From positions 1 to 61,150 of the forward strand of contig JAWXCM010000097.1 in NCBI GenBank assembly GCA_034408745.1: 61,150 nt of DNA, written 5' to 3'. This document shows, piece after piece, positions 1 through 7,796 of the stretch; position 1 is the stretch's first letter, and every line of letters begins with the position of its first letter. The position numbers and the translations under genes are program-made. This stretch comes from JAWXCM01 sp034408745 (lineage in GTDB: Bacteria > Acidobacteriota > Terriglobia > Bryobacterales > Bryobacteraceae). The notes beneath the pieces are model-generated. The model made no database searches and was not told the origin of the DNA. It saw only the letters and a program-made list of their open reading frames with translations.

Positions 1-1476
1 CCCCCCATTTATGAGGACAACAACATCGTGTCCGGCTTCTTCCCGGCCCGCTGGGACCCGAAGAAGGCTCCCGGCCTGATTGAGCCGACCCGGGTCGGCG
101 GCACGCGCGTAGGTATCAATCCCGTCACCGGCGTCACCTACCCGGCGAGTCTGATTGGAGCGCTCGCTCCCGGCGCGGGCGATTCCACTAACGGCATGGT
201 GGTCACCGGGAGGGATCCCGGCGTTCCGCGCTCACTGCTGAAGAACAGAGGCATCCAGTGGGCTCCCCGCGTCGGATTCGCATGGGACGTTTTCGGCAAT
301 GCGAGGACGGCGGTTCGCGGTGGATTCGGCATGTTCTACAACCGCCTGAATCTGGATTCCGTGTTGAACCCGTTCACCTCGCTGCCGCCGCTGGTGCAGA
401 CCCCGCAGATCAACTTCAGCACACTGGCCGGTTTGGCCACCTCATCCGGCTTGTTGTTCCCACAGAACGTAATGGGCATCGACGGCGAAGGCAAAGTGCC
501 CACGACGATGAATTTCAGTCTCTCCGTGCAGCAGAACGTCGGCTTCAACACGGCTCTGGATGTGGCGTACGTGGGCAACCTCTCGCGGAACCAGATGTGG
601 CAGCGTAATCTGAACGCCATTCCGTTCGGCACCAACTTCCTGCCGGCGAATCAGGACGCCTCGGCGCCCGGCAGCCCTCTGCCGCAGGCCATGCTCCGGC
701 CCCTGCGGGGCTACAACAACGTGAACTTCCGCGAGTTTGCCTCGTCGTCGAATTACCACTCCCTGCAGGTGCAGGCCAACCGCCGCTTTTCCGCCGGCCT
801 GCAGTTCGTGGCCTCATGGACCTGGTCGAAGTCGATGGACTTCAACAGCAACGATACAGAGACGGTCAGCGTGCTGGTGAATCCCCGGGTGTGGAATTAC
901 GGACTGTCATCCTATGACCGCACGCACGTGGCGAAACTGAGCGGCGTGTGGGATCTGCCCAAATCCGGCCTGCGCAACCCGGCGATGAAGCAGGTGCTGG
1001 ACGGCTGGCAGCTTTCGGCCATCGTCAGTTTCGCCAGCGGTTCGCCACTCGGCATCGGCTTCGGCACCACGGTCCCCATCGACATCACGGGCTCGCCCAC
1101 CGATGGCGCTCGCGTGGTGCTGACCGGGGAGCCTTCCCTCCCGAAGAGTGAGCAGACGCGCACCAGGTTCTTCAACACCAGCGTGGTGAAGCTGCCCGCC
1201 ATCGGCACCATCGGCAACGCGGCCAAGACCAATCTGCGCGGACCGGGCATTAACAACCAGGACATCGCGCTGTTCAAAACCTTCCAGGTGAAGGACTCGA
1301 TCCGGCTCCAGTTCCGCTGGGAAACGTACAACACCTGGAACCACACGCAGTTCGCCGGCGTGGACACCACGGCGCGGTTCGACCCCCAGGGAGCTCAGGT
1401 GAACTCGCGCCTGGGTGAGCTGATATCGGCTCGCGCAGCCCGGATCATGCAGTTCGCGCTGAGGTTCTATTTCTGA
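1..1476 (+). CDS. Oar-like TonB-dependent receptor, C-terminal part (5' end outside window)
   Basis: The frame is open from base 1, so the gene begins upstream of the window and about 490 C-terminal residues are visible. They form an outer-membrane beta-barrel of the Oar/TonB-dependent receptor type common in Acidobacteria. Landmarks include an SYDRTH-containing strand (also present in the remnant at 23630-24682), a late ETYNTWNHTQF strand and a terminal aromatic residue (ALRFYF), which is the usual signal for insertion by the BAM machinery. These proteins normally carry an N-terminal carboxypeptidase-regulatory domain and plug, not visible here. The stop codon overlaps the start of the sulfatase gene (TGATG), so the two are probably co-translated. 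That pairing suggests uptake of a sulfated glycan or sulfated degradation products, which is inference. The substrate cannot be told from sequence. Confidence 0.9.
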   Translation, partial: PPIYEDNNIVSGFFPARWDPKKAPGLIEPTRVGGTRVGINPVTGVTYPASLIGALAPGAGDSTNGMVVTGRDPGVPRSLLKNRGIQWAPRVGFAWDVFGNARTAVRGGFGMFYNRLNLDSVLNPFTSLPPLVQTPQINFSTLAGLATSSGLLFPQNVMGIDGEGKVPTTMNFSLSVQQNVGFNTALDVAYVGNLSRNQMWQRNLNAIPFGTNFLPANQDASAPGSPLPQAMLRPLRGYNNVNFREFASSSNYHSLQVQANRRFSAGLQFVASWTWSKSMDFNSNDTETVSVLVNPRVWNYGLSSYDRTHVAKLSGVWDLPKSGLRNPAMKQVLDGWQLSAIVSFASGSPLGIGFGTTVPIDITGSPTDGARVVLTGEPSLPKSEQTRTRFFNTSVVKLPAIGTIGNAAKTNLRGPGINNQDIALFKTFQVKDSIRLQFRWETYNTWNHTQFAGVDTTARFDPQGAQVNSRLGELISARAARIMQFALRFYF

Positions 1477-2819
1477 TGAACCGGCGGGCGTTTCTTCTCG
1501 CACTGGGGGCCGCCGCATGCCACGCCGAGCCGGATCCCCAGCGGCCCAACGTGATTCTCGCCATGGCCGACGATCAGGGCTGGGGCGACACCGGCTACAA
1601 CGGACACCCCGTACTGAAGACGCCGACGCTCGACGCCATGTCGCGATCAGGCATCCGGTTTGATCGCTTCTATTCGGGAGCACCGGTCTGCTCCCCGACG
1701 CGCGGCAGTTGTCTTACCGGACGGCACCCGTATCGCTACGGCATCTTCTTCGCCAACGCCGACACGGGTGCCGACGATCCGTCGAAGTACATCCTGCCGG
1801 ATCGCGAGCGCACCCTCGCGGAGTACCTGAAGCCCCTCGGCTACGCCACCGCGCACTTCGGAAAGTGGCATCTGGGAGACTTCGCCGGGCCAAAGAAGTC
1901 GGCTCCCACGGACAACGGCTTCGACGAGTTCTTCTCCACGACGCGCAAGGTCGCTACCCTCGATCCCGACGGTTACTGGACGAAAGATGGACGCATTGAG
2001 CCCGCAATGACCACGGGCGACGATTCCGAACTGCTGATGGGACGCGCCCTCGACTTCATCCGCCGGGCGGCGAAACGCAATCAGCCGTTTCTCGCGGTCA
2101 TCTGGTTTCACGCTCCGCACGTGCCGTTCAGGGCGGGAGCGAAGCATCGCGCGCACTACTCGTCGCACCCGGAATCCACCCAGCATTACTGGGGCTCCAT
2201 CGCCTCAGTGGATGAGCAGATGGGGCGACTGCGCTCGGCGCTGGATGAGCTGGGCATTCGCCAGGACACCATGCTCTGGTACGCCAGCGACAACGGCCCG
2301 GAGGGAGACCGGCAGGAAGATGCTTCGCCCGGAACGGCTGGGCCGTGGCGTGGGCGCAAGCGAAGCCTCTTCGAGGGTGGCGTGCGCGTGCCGGGCCTGC
2401 TGGAGTGGCCCCGGCGCTTCCCGAAGCCGTTCGTGGTCAAAGCGGCGGCGTCCACCAGCGACTATCTGCCCACCGTGCTATCCGCGTTGAAACAGCCCAT
2501 CGCTCCCGCGTCCGGGTTCGACGGCATCAACCTGCTGCCCGTGCTGCAGCAGCGCAAGCCGTCGCGTGAATCGGCCATCGGCTTCGAAACGATGGGCAAC
2601 GCCCGCGGTTCCCCGAAGCTGGCTCTGATTGAGGACCGGTTCAAGCTGCTCTCGAATCTGGAAGAATCAGGCGACCTGCTGTTCGACCTCAGCGCCGATC
2701 CGGGCGAGACCACAGACGTCGCGGCGAAGTACCCCGACGTTCGGGCGCGCATGAAGGAAGCGCTGAAGAGGTGGCGGGAATCCTGCACCCGGAGCCGCGA
2801 GGGACTTCCGGAGCATTAG
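1476..2819 (+). CDS. Arylsulfatase-type sulfatase, exported
   Basis: A 447-residue type I sulfatase that hydrolyses sulfate esters. The N-terminus has a twin-arginine-like start (NRRAFLLAL) followed by a short hydrophobic run, consistent with export. The metal-binding ADDQGWGD motif lies at about residues 31-38. The formylglycine signature CSPTR lies at residues 72-76, so Cys72 is the residue oxidised by a formylglycine-generating enzyme, which is not in this window. KWHLG near residue 130 and the later ASDNGPEG motif are also typical. The start codon overlaps the receptor stop by one base. Family and fold are secure. The actual substrate (aryl, carbohydrate or other sulfate) is not determinable. 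Confidence 0.93.
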   Translation: MNRRAFLLALGAAACHAEPDPQRPNVILAMADDQGWGDTGYNGHPVLKTPTLDAMSRSGIRFDRFYSGAPVCSPTRGSCLTGRHPYRYGIFFANADTGADDPSKYILPDRERTLAEYLKPLGYATAHFGKWHLGDFAGPKKSAPTDNGFDEFFSTTRKVATLDPDGYWTKDGRIEPAMTTGDDSELLMGRALDFIRRAAKRNQPFLAVIWFHAPHVPFRAGAKHRAHYSSHPESTQHYWGSIASVDEQMGRLRSALDELGIRQDTMLWYASDNGPEGDRQEDASPGTAGPWRGRKRSLFEGGVRVPGLLEWPRRFPKPFVVKAAASTSDYLPTVLSALKQPIAPASGFDGINLLPVLQQRKPSRESAIGFETMGNARGSPKLALIEDRFKLLSNLEESGDLLFDLSADPGETTDVAAKYPDVRARMKEALKRWRESCTRSREGLPEH

Positions 2820-3003
2820 ACATCCAGGCGTTACCGCGTCGACCGAGGTTACGCCGTTTTCTCCCTTTCAGGATTATTTTCATACTGGCCCGGTTCAGAA
2901 CAGACGAACCCGTTCCGCCTACCCACAGAAACGGCAGAGTTGCCGCAGGACCTGGCTGGTTCAGCATCGGACCTGGACTCACCGAACGGGGCCGACATCC
3001 ACA

Positions 3004-3660
3004 ATGCCAGGTCTGTCCGATTTGAAAAAGGCGACGGGTGGACGTGGCACTTTATTTATCCGTGTCGAACCTGGCATACTCGGCCTGACCGCCCGCGAAC
3101 CCACCTGTCAAATGAGACGACAACTGGCCATCCGAAGCGCGATCCTGCTGGGCGCCGAGCGCGTCATTGCAATCGACCGATTCCCGGAGCGGCTTCACAT
3201 GGCGCGGGAGAAGGCCGGGGCCACAGACCTCCCCGACTATCAGCACGTCGACCTTCTCGACAGACTGAAGGAGTTGACCGGCGGTCAGGGGCCGGATGCC
3301 TGCATTGACGCGGTGGGCATGGAGGCGCATCTGCCAGGTATGGCCGGTGCTTACGACAAATTGAAACAGATGACCATGCTCGAGACCGACTGGCCGTGGG
3401 CGCTTCGCCAGGCAATCATGGCGTGCCGCAACGGAGGCATCGTCTCAGTAATCGGCATTTACGGCGGATTCATCGAAAACTTCTCCATGGGAGTGGTGGT
3501 GAATCGCGGACTGACGATCCGCTCCGGGCAGACGCCGGTTCAGCGCTATATGAAGCCGCTGCTGGAACAGGCGCCTGACGGCTACTCGAAATTTCTGCAT
3601 AAAGAGGACGAATGTACCAAAGTCGTCCTCAAACCAGGAGCGACTTACACTGTGCAATAA
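3004..3660 (+). pseudogene. Zinc-dependent alcohol dehydrogenase (formaldehyde-dehydrogenase-like), 5'-truncated remnant
   Basis: From about position 3112 the translation matches the C-terminal half of the glutathione-independent formaldehyde dehydrogenase-like branch of zinc alcohol dehydrogenases: QLAIRSAILLGAERVIAIDR, then GPDACIDAVGMEAH, and an end near KVVLKP. Family members are about 380-400 residues with an N-terminal catalytic GroES-like domain that binds zinc. Here that domain is absent and about 35 unrelated residues precede the homology, so no active enzyme can be made. No compensating upstream frame in 2820-3003 encodes the missing half. I read it as a deletion remnant. It converges on the FkbM gene. 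Confidence 0.8.
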
Positions 3661-3684
3661 ACCATACAGGGGATGGAATCCGCG

Positions 3685-4605
3685 TCAGCTATGGTCTTTA
3701 ATGTTGCACGTTTGTGGTTGCAGCGACTCACGGGACAGTGTCGTGAGATACAGCTTGTACAACCCCGACGGTTTCCGGCACTCATACTCCTGAAGGAGAA
3801 GCGCCGCGAGGTCATAGGAGTGGTACGCCACGTCCAGCACGACTGCGCCTTTTAACAGGTCTTCATCCCTCCAGAGTTCGAGGCGTGTGAAGTCGCGGAC
3901 AAAGATCGCATCTGCCCACAGCAGCTGGCTCAGCGGCACAAAGGGGTTGGGCATTCGGAATGGCCGAAATGCCCGCCCGGCAACATCCACAAACTTGTGC
4001 AGCATAAATCCCTGGTCGCGCAGAAAACACTGAATGTCACCGAACAGAGGTTGCCCCTCGTACAGCGGCACAAACTCCACCTCGGACTCGATCACCACAG
4101 TGCCACGCAGCACCTCAACGCCATTTCGCAGTACATCCAGTTCCGCGCCCTGGACGTCGATCTTGATGTAGTCCACCTGAATCGGCGGCCTGATGTCATC
4201 GAGGCGGGTGGTCTGCACCGGCACCGATTCGACGACGGTGAAGTTGCCGCCGGTCTTTGCGCCAATGGTTTCGAATAACTCGATCAGTTCGACATTCGGC
4301 TGCAGCAGTGAGGAGCAGCCAGGCCAGCACGTCAGCTGGAAAGAAGCCTGTTCTCCGTTGCCCAGAAACGCCTGAATGTATCGGTTCGGTCCACCTTTCG
4401 CCTGAAGAAGCTGAAATTGCTCCGGATTTGGCTCAAATCCCGTTACGGTGGCTTTGCCAGCCTTCACAAGCGGCGTATAACGGTCCTCGCCTTCGGACAT
4501 AGCACCGACGTCCAGGACGCGGATGGAGGGCCAGTCCCTCATGGAATCGAGAAGCTCCTGACTCTCAGTTCCCGCAGACCCGCTGAGTGCGCCGTGAAAT
4601 GACAT
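3685..4605 (-). CDS. FkbM-family methyltransferase
   Basis: A 306-residue SAM-dependent methyltransferase of the FkbM type. The SAM-binding motif I is VLDVGAMSEGED (about residue 35) followed by an acidic FEPNP strand end. The family hallmark YIKIDVQGAELDVL is in the middle, and a characteristic VVIESEVEF segment follows. FkbM enzymes O-methylate sugars or small molecules and often sit near polysaccharide or glycosylation genes. It stands alone here, convergent with the alcohol dehydrogenase remnant and divergent from malQ. About 130 bases upstream separate it from malQ, including an inverted repeat CTTTAG-T-CTAAAG at 4610-4622 just before the start codon. The substrate is unknown. Confidence 0.85.
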   Translation of the reverse strand: MSFHGALSGSAGTESQELLDSMRDWPSIRVLDVGAMSEGEDRYTPLVKAGKATVTGFEPNPEQFQLLQAKGGPNRYIQAFLGNGEQASFQLTCWPGCSSLLQPNVELIELFETIGAKTGGNFTVVESVPVQTTRLDDIRPPIQVDYIKIDVQGAELDVLRNGVEVLRGTVVIESEVEFVPLYEGQPLFGDIQCFLRDQGFMLHKFVDVAGRAFRPFRMPNPFVPLSQLLWADAIFVRDFTRLELWRDEDLLKGAVVLDVAYHSYDLAALLLQEYECRKPSGLYKLYLTTLSRESLQPQTCNIKDHS

Positions 4606-4734
4606 ATTTCTTTAGTCTAAAGCCAGAAAGTGAAACGCAGACGCTGGGTGAAAATGCGCAGGCAGCGCCACTGGCATTTCGGTCCGCAAACTGTGGTCCC
4701 TGTGGTCCGACCGCTCAACGCATTACACTAAGAA

Positions 4735-6972
4735 TTGGCGACTTCTCAGATCACCTTCACCCCCTCCCTGACCTTTAAGGCCGCCCTGGGCCGCGCGTGC
4801 CAGATGTGGGGCGTGCAGGAGGACTACTGGGATATTTTTGGCACCCAACACATCGCTCTGCCGGAAGTTCTGACCACGGTTCTTCGCTCTCTTGGCGTCG
4901 CAGCCGGGAATATCGAAGATCTCGACTCCGCGGTCGAGGCCCGAATGTGGGCCGAATGGTCCACACCGGTTGGCCCGACAGTTGTGGCCTCACTTTCCGA
5001 CGGGGCCATTCCGATCCGGCTCAGCCAGGGCACCTCTGCGGAAGCCAGGTTCGAGTGGGAAAATGGCTCAGCGGACTCCGTCAGGCTCGACGCATCGGCC
5101 GATGCTCCCCCGGACCTCCCAGGCGAGGCGAAGTTGCGGGGCCAACACTTCCGCCAGGTCCTGCTTCCGCTTCCCACCGGAGCCGCTCCTGGTTATCACA
5201 AGCTGGTGATCCGTACCTCTGGTGGCCAAACATCGGACACCCGCCTTATTCTCTGCCCCGACCGCGCTTTTATGCCCCGGCTGCCGGGTTCTTCCGGCAA
5301 AGGAGCAGGGATCGCCGTGAGCGTTTATGGCCTGCGCTCCGACCGCAACTGGGGCTGTGGCGACTTTACGGACCTGGAGCAATTCACGGACTGGGCTCGC
5401 AGTGCCCTAGGCGTTAGCTTCGTCGCGCTCAACCCGCTGCATTCCATCCCCAACCGGGCACCTTACAACACCAGCCCTTACCTGCCCAACTGCAGCTTCT
5501 ATCGCAACGGCATCTACATCGATATAGAGCGCCTGCCGCACCTGACCAACTCGCGGATGGCCACCCGCCTGCTCGCCTCAACCAGGTTCCAGTCCTGTCT
5601 GGCGGAACTCCGCGGTGCCGCGCACGTGGAGTACGAGCGTGTCTGGCGCATCAAGCTCACATTCCTGAGACTCGCCTTCCGCGAATTCCTGCGCGCCAAC
5701 CCGCAAGGCTCAGCGGATCGTGAGGCGTTCGAGAAATACAATCGGAGCGAAGGCGAGCTACTTCACAAATTCGCCGTCTATCAGGCTCTCGACCAAACGC
5801 TGCACAAGCGCGACCGCAATCTCTGGATCTGGCCGGACTGGCCCGAGGCTTACCGTAACCCGGATTCCCCCGAAGTCGCTGCCTTTGAGCGTGAGCACAG
5901 CGGACTGATCGCGTTCTTTAAGTATGTGCAGTGGCAGCTGGATGCGCAGCTTGCAGCCGCGCACCGGTATGCCACGCAGCGCGGCCTCGAGATCGGCCTG
6001 TATCACGATCTCGCGCTGGCCACCGACCGCTGCGGATCGGACCTTTGGGCGCACCCGTCGTTCTACGTGGCAGGCTGCCGCGTAGGCTCGCCGCCCGATG
6101 ATTTCTCTCCGAAAGGGCAGGACTGGGCCTTCCCGCCGCCCAACACAGCCCAGCATCGCGAGACGGGGTATGAGCTGTTCATCCAGTCCATCCGCAAGAA
6201 CGCCAGTCACGGCGGAGCGCTTCGCATCGACCACGTCATGCGTTTTTTCCGCCTCTTCTGGATCACAGACGGGCAGGAAGCAGCCCAGGGAGTGTATGTT
6301 CGCGACAACAGCGACGACCTGATCCGAATTCTTGCTCTGGAGAGCGTGCGGGAGCAGTTCGTGGTCATTGGGGAAGACCTCGGTACAGTGGAGCCATACA
6401 TTCGGAAGGCCCTGAACCGGTTCGGAATCCTCAGCTACCGGCTCCTGTATTTTGAGCGCGCCCTCGACGGATCATTCCGAACGCCCTCGGAGTACCCCGT
6501 CGACGCGCTGGTTTCGATAAGCACACACGATCTGCCTACGCTCGCCGGTTTCTGGGAAAGCCGGGACATCGACGCTCGTCTGAGGGCTGGGGTCTTGCCG
6601 GACGAGGCGAGCCGGCAGGAACAACTCCGCTCGCGCGCCGTCGACAAGCAGCGCATACTCGACGTTTTGCTGGCGGCGGACTTGATGCCGCCCTGGTTCC
6701 CCCGCAGAGCATCCGAGGTGCCCGAATTTACCGGCGAATTGCATAACGCCGTCGTCGGCTTCCTTGCTAAAACGCCGTCTCTGTTGTTCGTTCTGAATCA
6801 GGAAGATTTGTTTAAGGAAGCTGACCAGCAGAACCTGCCCGGCACAACAGCGCAATATCCGAACTGGCGCCACAAGATGCGATACGCGCTCAGTGAGCTC
6901 TATTCAGATGAGCAGGCTCGCGGGTGCGCCCTCATGTTCCGCAGCTGGCTCGCGAAAACCGGCCGCCTGTAA
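4735..6972 (+). CDS. malQ: 4-alpha-glucanotransferase (amylomaltase, GH77)
   Basis: A 745-residue cytosolic disproportionating enzyme that transfers alpha-1,4-glucan segments between maltodextrins in glycogen and maltose metabolism. A TTG start is chosen because the sequence directly after it (MATSQITFTPSLTFK) begins the family N-terminal extension. Residues 1 to about 180 match the beta-rich N-terminal domain of the long bacterial MalQ class. The GH77 barrel follows: GLYHDLALA, ALRIDHVMRFFRLFWI (catalytic Asp near residue 497), VVIGEDLGTV (catalytic Glu near 546) and STHDLPTL. The last 69 bases overlap the convergent csrA reading frame. Function is secure at family level. Confidence 0.93.
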   Translation: MATSQITFTPSLTFKAALGRACQMWGVQEDYWDIFGTQHIALPEVLTTVLRSLGVAAGNIEDLDSAVEARMWAEWSTPVGPTVVASLSDGAIPIRLSQGTSAEARFEWENGSADSVRLDASADAPPDLPGEAKLRGQHFRQVLLPLPTGAAPGYHKLVIRTSGGQTSDTRLILCPDRAFMPRLPGSSGKGAGIAVSVYGLRSDRNWGCGDFTDLEQFTDWARSALGVSFVALNPLHSIPNRAPYNTSPYLPNCSFYRNGIYIDIERLPHLTNSRMATRLLASTRFQSCLAELRGAAHVEYERVWRIKLTFLRLAFREFLRANPQGSADREAFEKYNRSEGELLHKFAVYQALDQTLHKRDRNLWIWPDWPEAYRNPDSPEVAAFEREHSGLIAFFKYVQWQLDAQLAAAHRYATQRGLEIGLYHDLALATDRCGSDLWAHPSFYVAGCRVGSPPDDFSPKGQDWAFPPPNTAQHRETGYELFIQSIRKNASHGGALRIDHVMRFFRLFWITDGQEAAQGVYVRDNSDDLIRILALESVREQFVVIGEDLGTVEPYIRKALNRFGILSYRLLYFERALDGSFRTPSEYPVDALVSISTHDLPTLAGFWESRDIDARLRAGVLPDEASRQEQLRSRAVDKQRILDVLLAADLMPPWFPRRASEVPEFTGELHNAVVGFLAKTPSLLFVLNQEDLFKEADQQNLPGTTAQYPNWRHKMRYALSELYSDEQARGCALMFRSWLAKTGRL

Positions 6973-7185
6973 GCGCTCGACCAGGCCCTTTACCGCCTCG
7001 GGCCCCGTGCAGGCCGCGGCGTTATTTACCTCCGCCACACGCCGGACTTCCTCGGCAACAACAACCAGATCCCGCGGCGCCTCGATTCCGATACGAACCC
7101 GGTTCCGTCCGATCTGCGCGATGTGGATGACTATGTCATCACCGATGAGAATCTTCTCACCCTCGCGCCTTCGCATGATCATCAT
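6904..7185 (-). CDS. csrA: Carbon storage regulator CsrA
   Basis: Encodes a 93-residue CsrA, an RNA-binding post-transcriptional repressor recognising GGA motifs near ribosome-binding sites. The N-terminal strand-rich core MRRREGEKILIGDDIVIHI and the RVRIGIEAP segment with VVVAEEV match the conserved dimer. I place the start at 7185 because its ATG overlaps the fliW stop (ATGA), giving translational coupling; two further in-frame ATGs follow at 7182 and 7176. CsrA proteins are usually 60-75 residues. This one has an extended C-terminal tail of about 30 residues, partly encoded antisense to the end of malQ. FliW binds and antagonises CsrA in Firmicutes, and the fliW-csrA pairing beside flagellin fits that circuit. 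Confidence 0.9.
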   Translation of the reverse strand: MMIMRRREGEKILIGDDIVIHIAQIGRNRVRIGIEAPRDLVVVAEEVRRVAEVNNAAACTGPEAVKGLVERLQAAGFREPAAEHEGAPASLLI

Positions 7186-7628
7186 GCGGGCACCCCTTCT
7201 TCTAAAGGATGTCTGCACAGATAGTCACCGGCCGAATTCAGGCATTGCACGCCGATCCGGGTTCCGATGCGCACCACGAGGGGTGCCTTCAGGTTCGCCG
7301 TCGCCGTGCCGGTCTCTTCCGCGGCCAGCAGCGCCAGACAGAGCACGTCACTGCCAATACCCGGCCTGGTCGAGACCCCGAGCACCCCACTGTCCTCATC
7401 GTTCACCTCCAGTTGATAGTCAGCGTCCGCCACCCGCACCGGCAGCGCCGGAAAGCAGAGGTCAGGCGACTGCAGGCTCTGCAAGTACACCAAAGGATAC
7501 TGTCCCGGCAACTGTATCAAGAGGAAGCCGGTTTCGCTCTCAAACCCGGGAAGCCCCAGCGGTGTACGGATCACCGCATCCTCGGTATATTCCATTTGTC
7601 CGAAATATCTGGTCTGCACTATAGACAT
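7182..7628 (-). CDS. fliW: Flagellar assembly factor FliW
   Basis: A 148-residue FliW. The start is set at the ATG at 7628 because the typical N-terminal FliW strand (TRYFGQMEYTEDAVIRTPLG) follows; upstream in-frame sequence is not conserved-looking. Family motifs include GLPGFE followed by a hydrophobic strand, PLVYLQSLQSPDLCF and a late PLVVRIGTRIGVQCL with a final segment resembling Q-[YF]-[LV]. FliW is released when cytoplasmic flagellin is exported, or binds flagellin and frees CsrA to repress flagellin translation (established in Bacillus subtilis). The gene is divergent from fliC with a 168-base spacer and is translationally coupled to csrA by a 4-base overlap. Confidence 0.9.
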   Translation of the reverse strand: MSIVQTRYFGQMEYTEDAVIRTPLGLPGFESETGFLLIQLPGQYPLVYLQSLQSPDLCFPALPVRVADADYQLEVNDEDSGVLGVSTRPGIGSDVLCLALLAAEETGTATANLKAPLVVRIGTRIGVQCLNSAGDYLCRHPLEEGVPA

Positions 7629-7680
7629 GCCTGCATAACAGGTGTCCACAGCGGGACAGAACTCTCCGAAAATAATTCCT

Positions 7681-7706
7681 CTAAGTTTTCCAAAGCGGTT
7701 CGATAT
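7681..7706 (+). promoter_or_regulatory. Candidate sigma-28 (FliA) promoter for fliC
   Basis: CTAAGTTT at 7681-7688 resembles the -35 box TAAAGTTT, and TTCGATAT at 7699-7706 resembles the -10 box GCCGATAA, with 10 bases between (11 is typical). Placement upstream of flagellin is where a sigma-28 promoter is expected. It predicts a leader of about 80 bases. Confidence 0.5.
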
Positions 7707-7756
7707 GCAGGGTGAGGCCAGAAGATACCGCAGCAACAAGCGGAATCGGAAGGCCC

Positions 7757-7771
7757 GGGGCATGATGCCCC
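7757..7771 (+). promoter_or_regulatory. Hairpin in the flagellin 5' leader, next to GGA motifs
   Basis: GGGGCATGATGCCCC is a perfect inverted repeat that can fold to a 5-base-pair stem with an ATGAT loop. It ends about 7 bases before the purine-rich CAGGAAGAGGA segment that serves as the fliC ribosome-binding site. The two GGA triplets there are candidate CsrA contacts. The role in translation control is inference. Confidence 0.45.
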
Positions 7772-7796
7772 AATTACAGGAAGAGGACTTTCTACC

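Noticed and set aside
2820..3003. Possible regulatory content between the sulfatase and the dehydrogenase remnant
   Set aside because: No convincing hairpin, promoter or conserved ORF; likely debris of the deletion that removed the dehydrogenase N-terminus.
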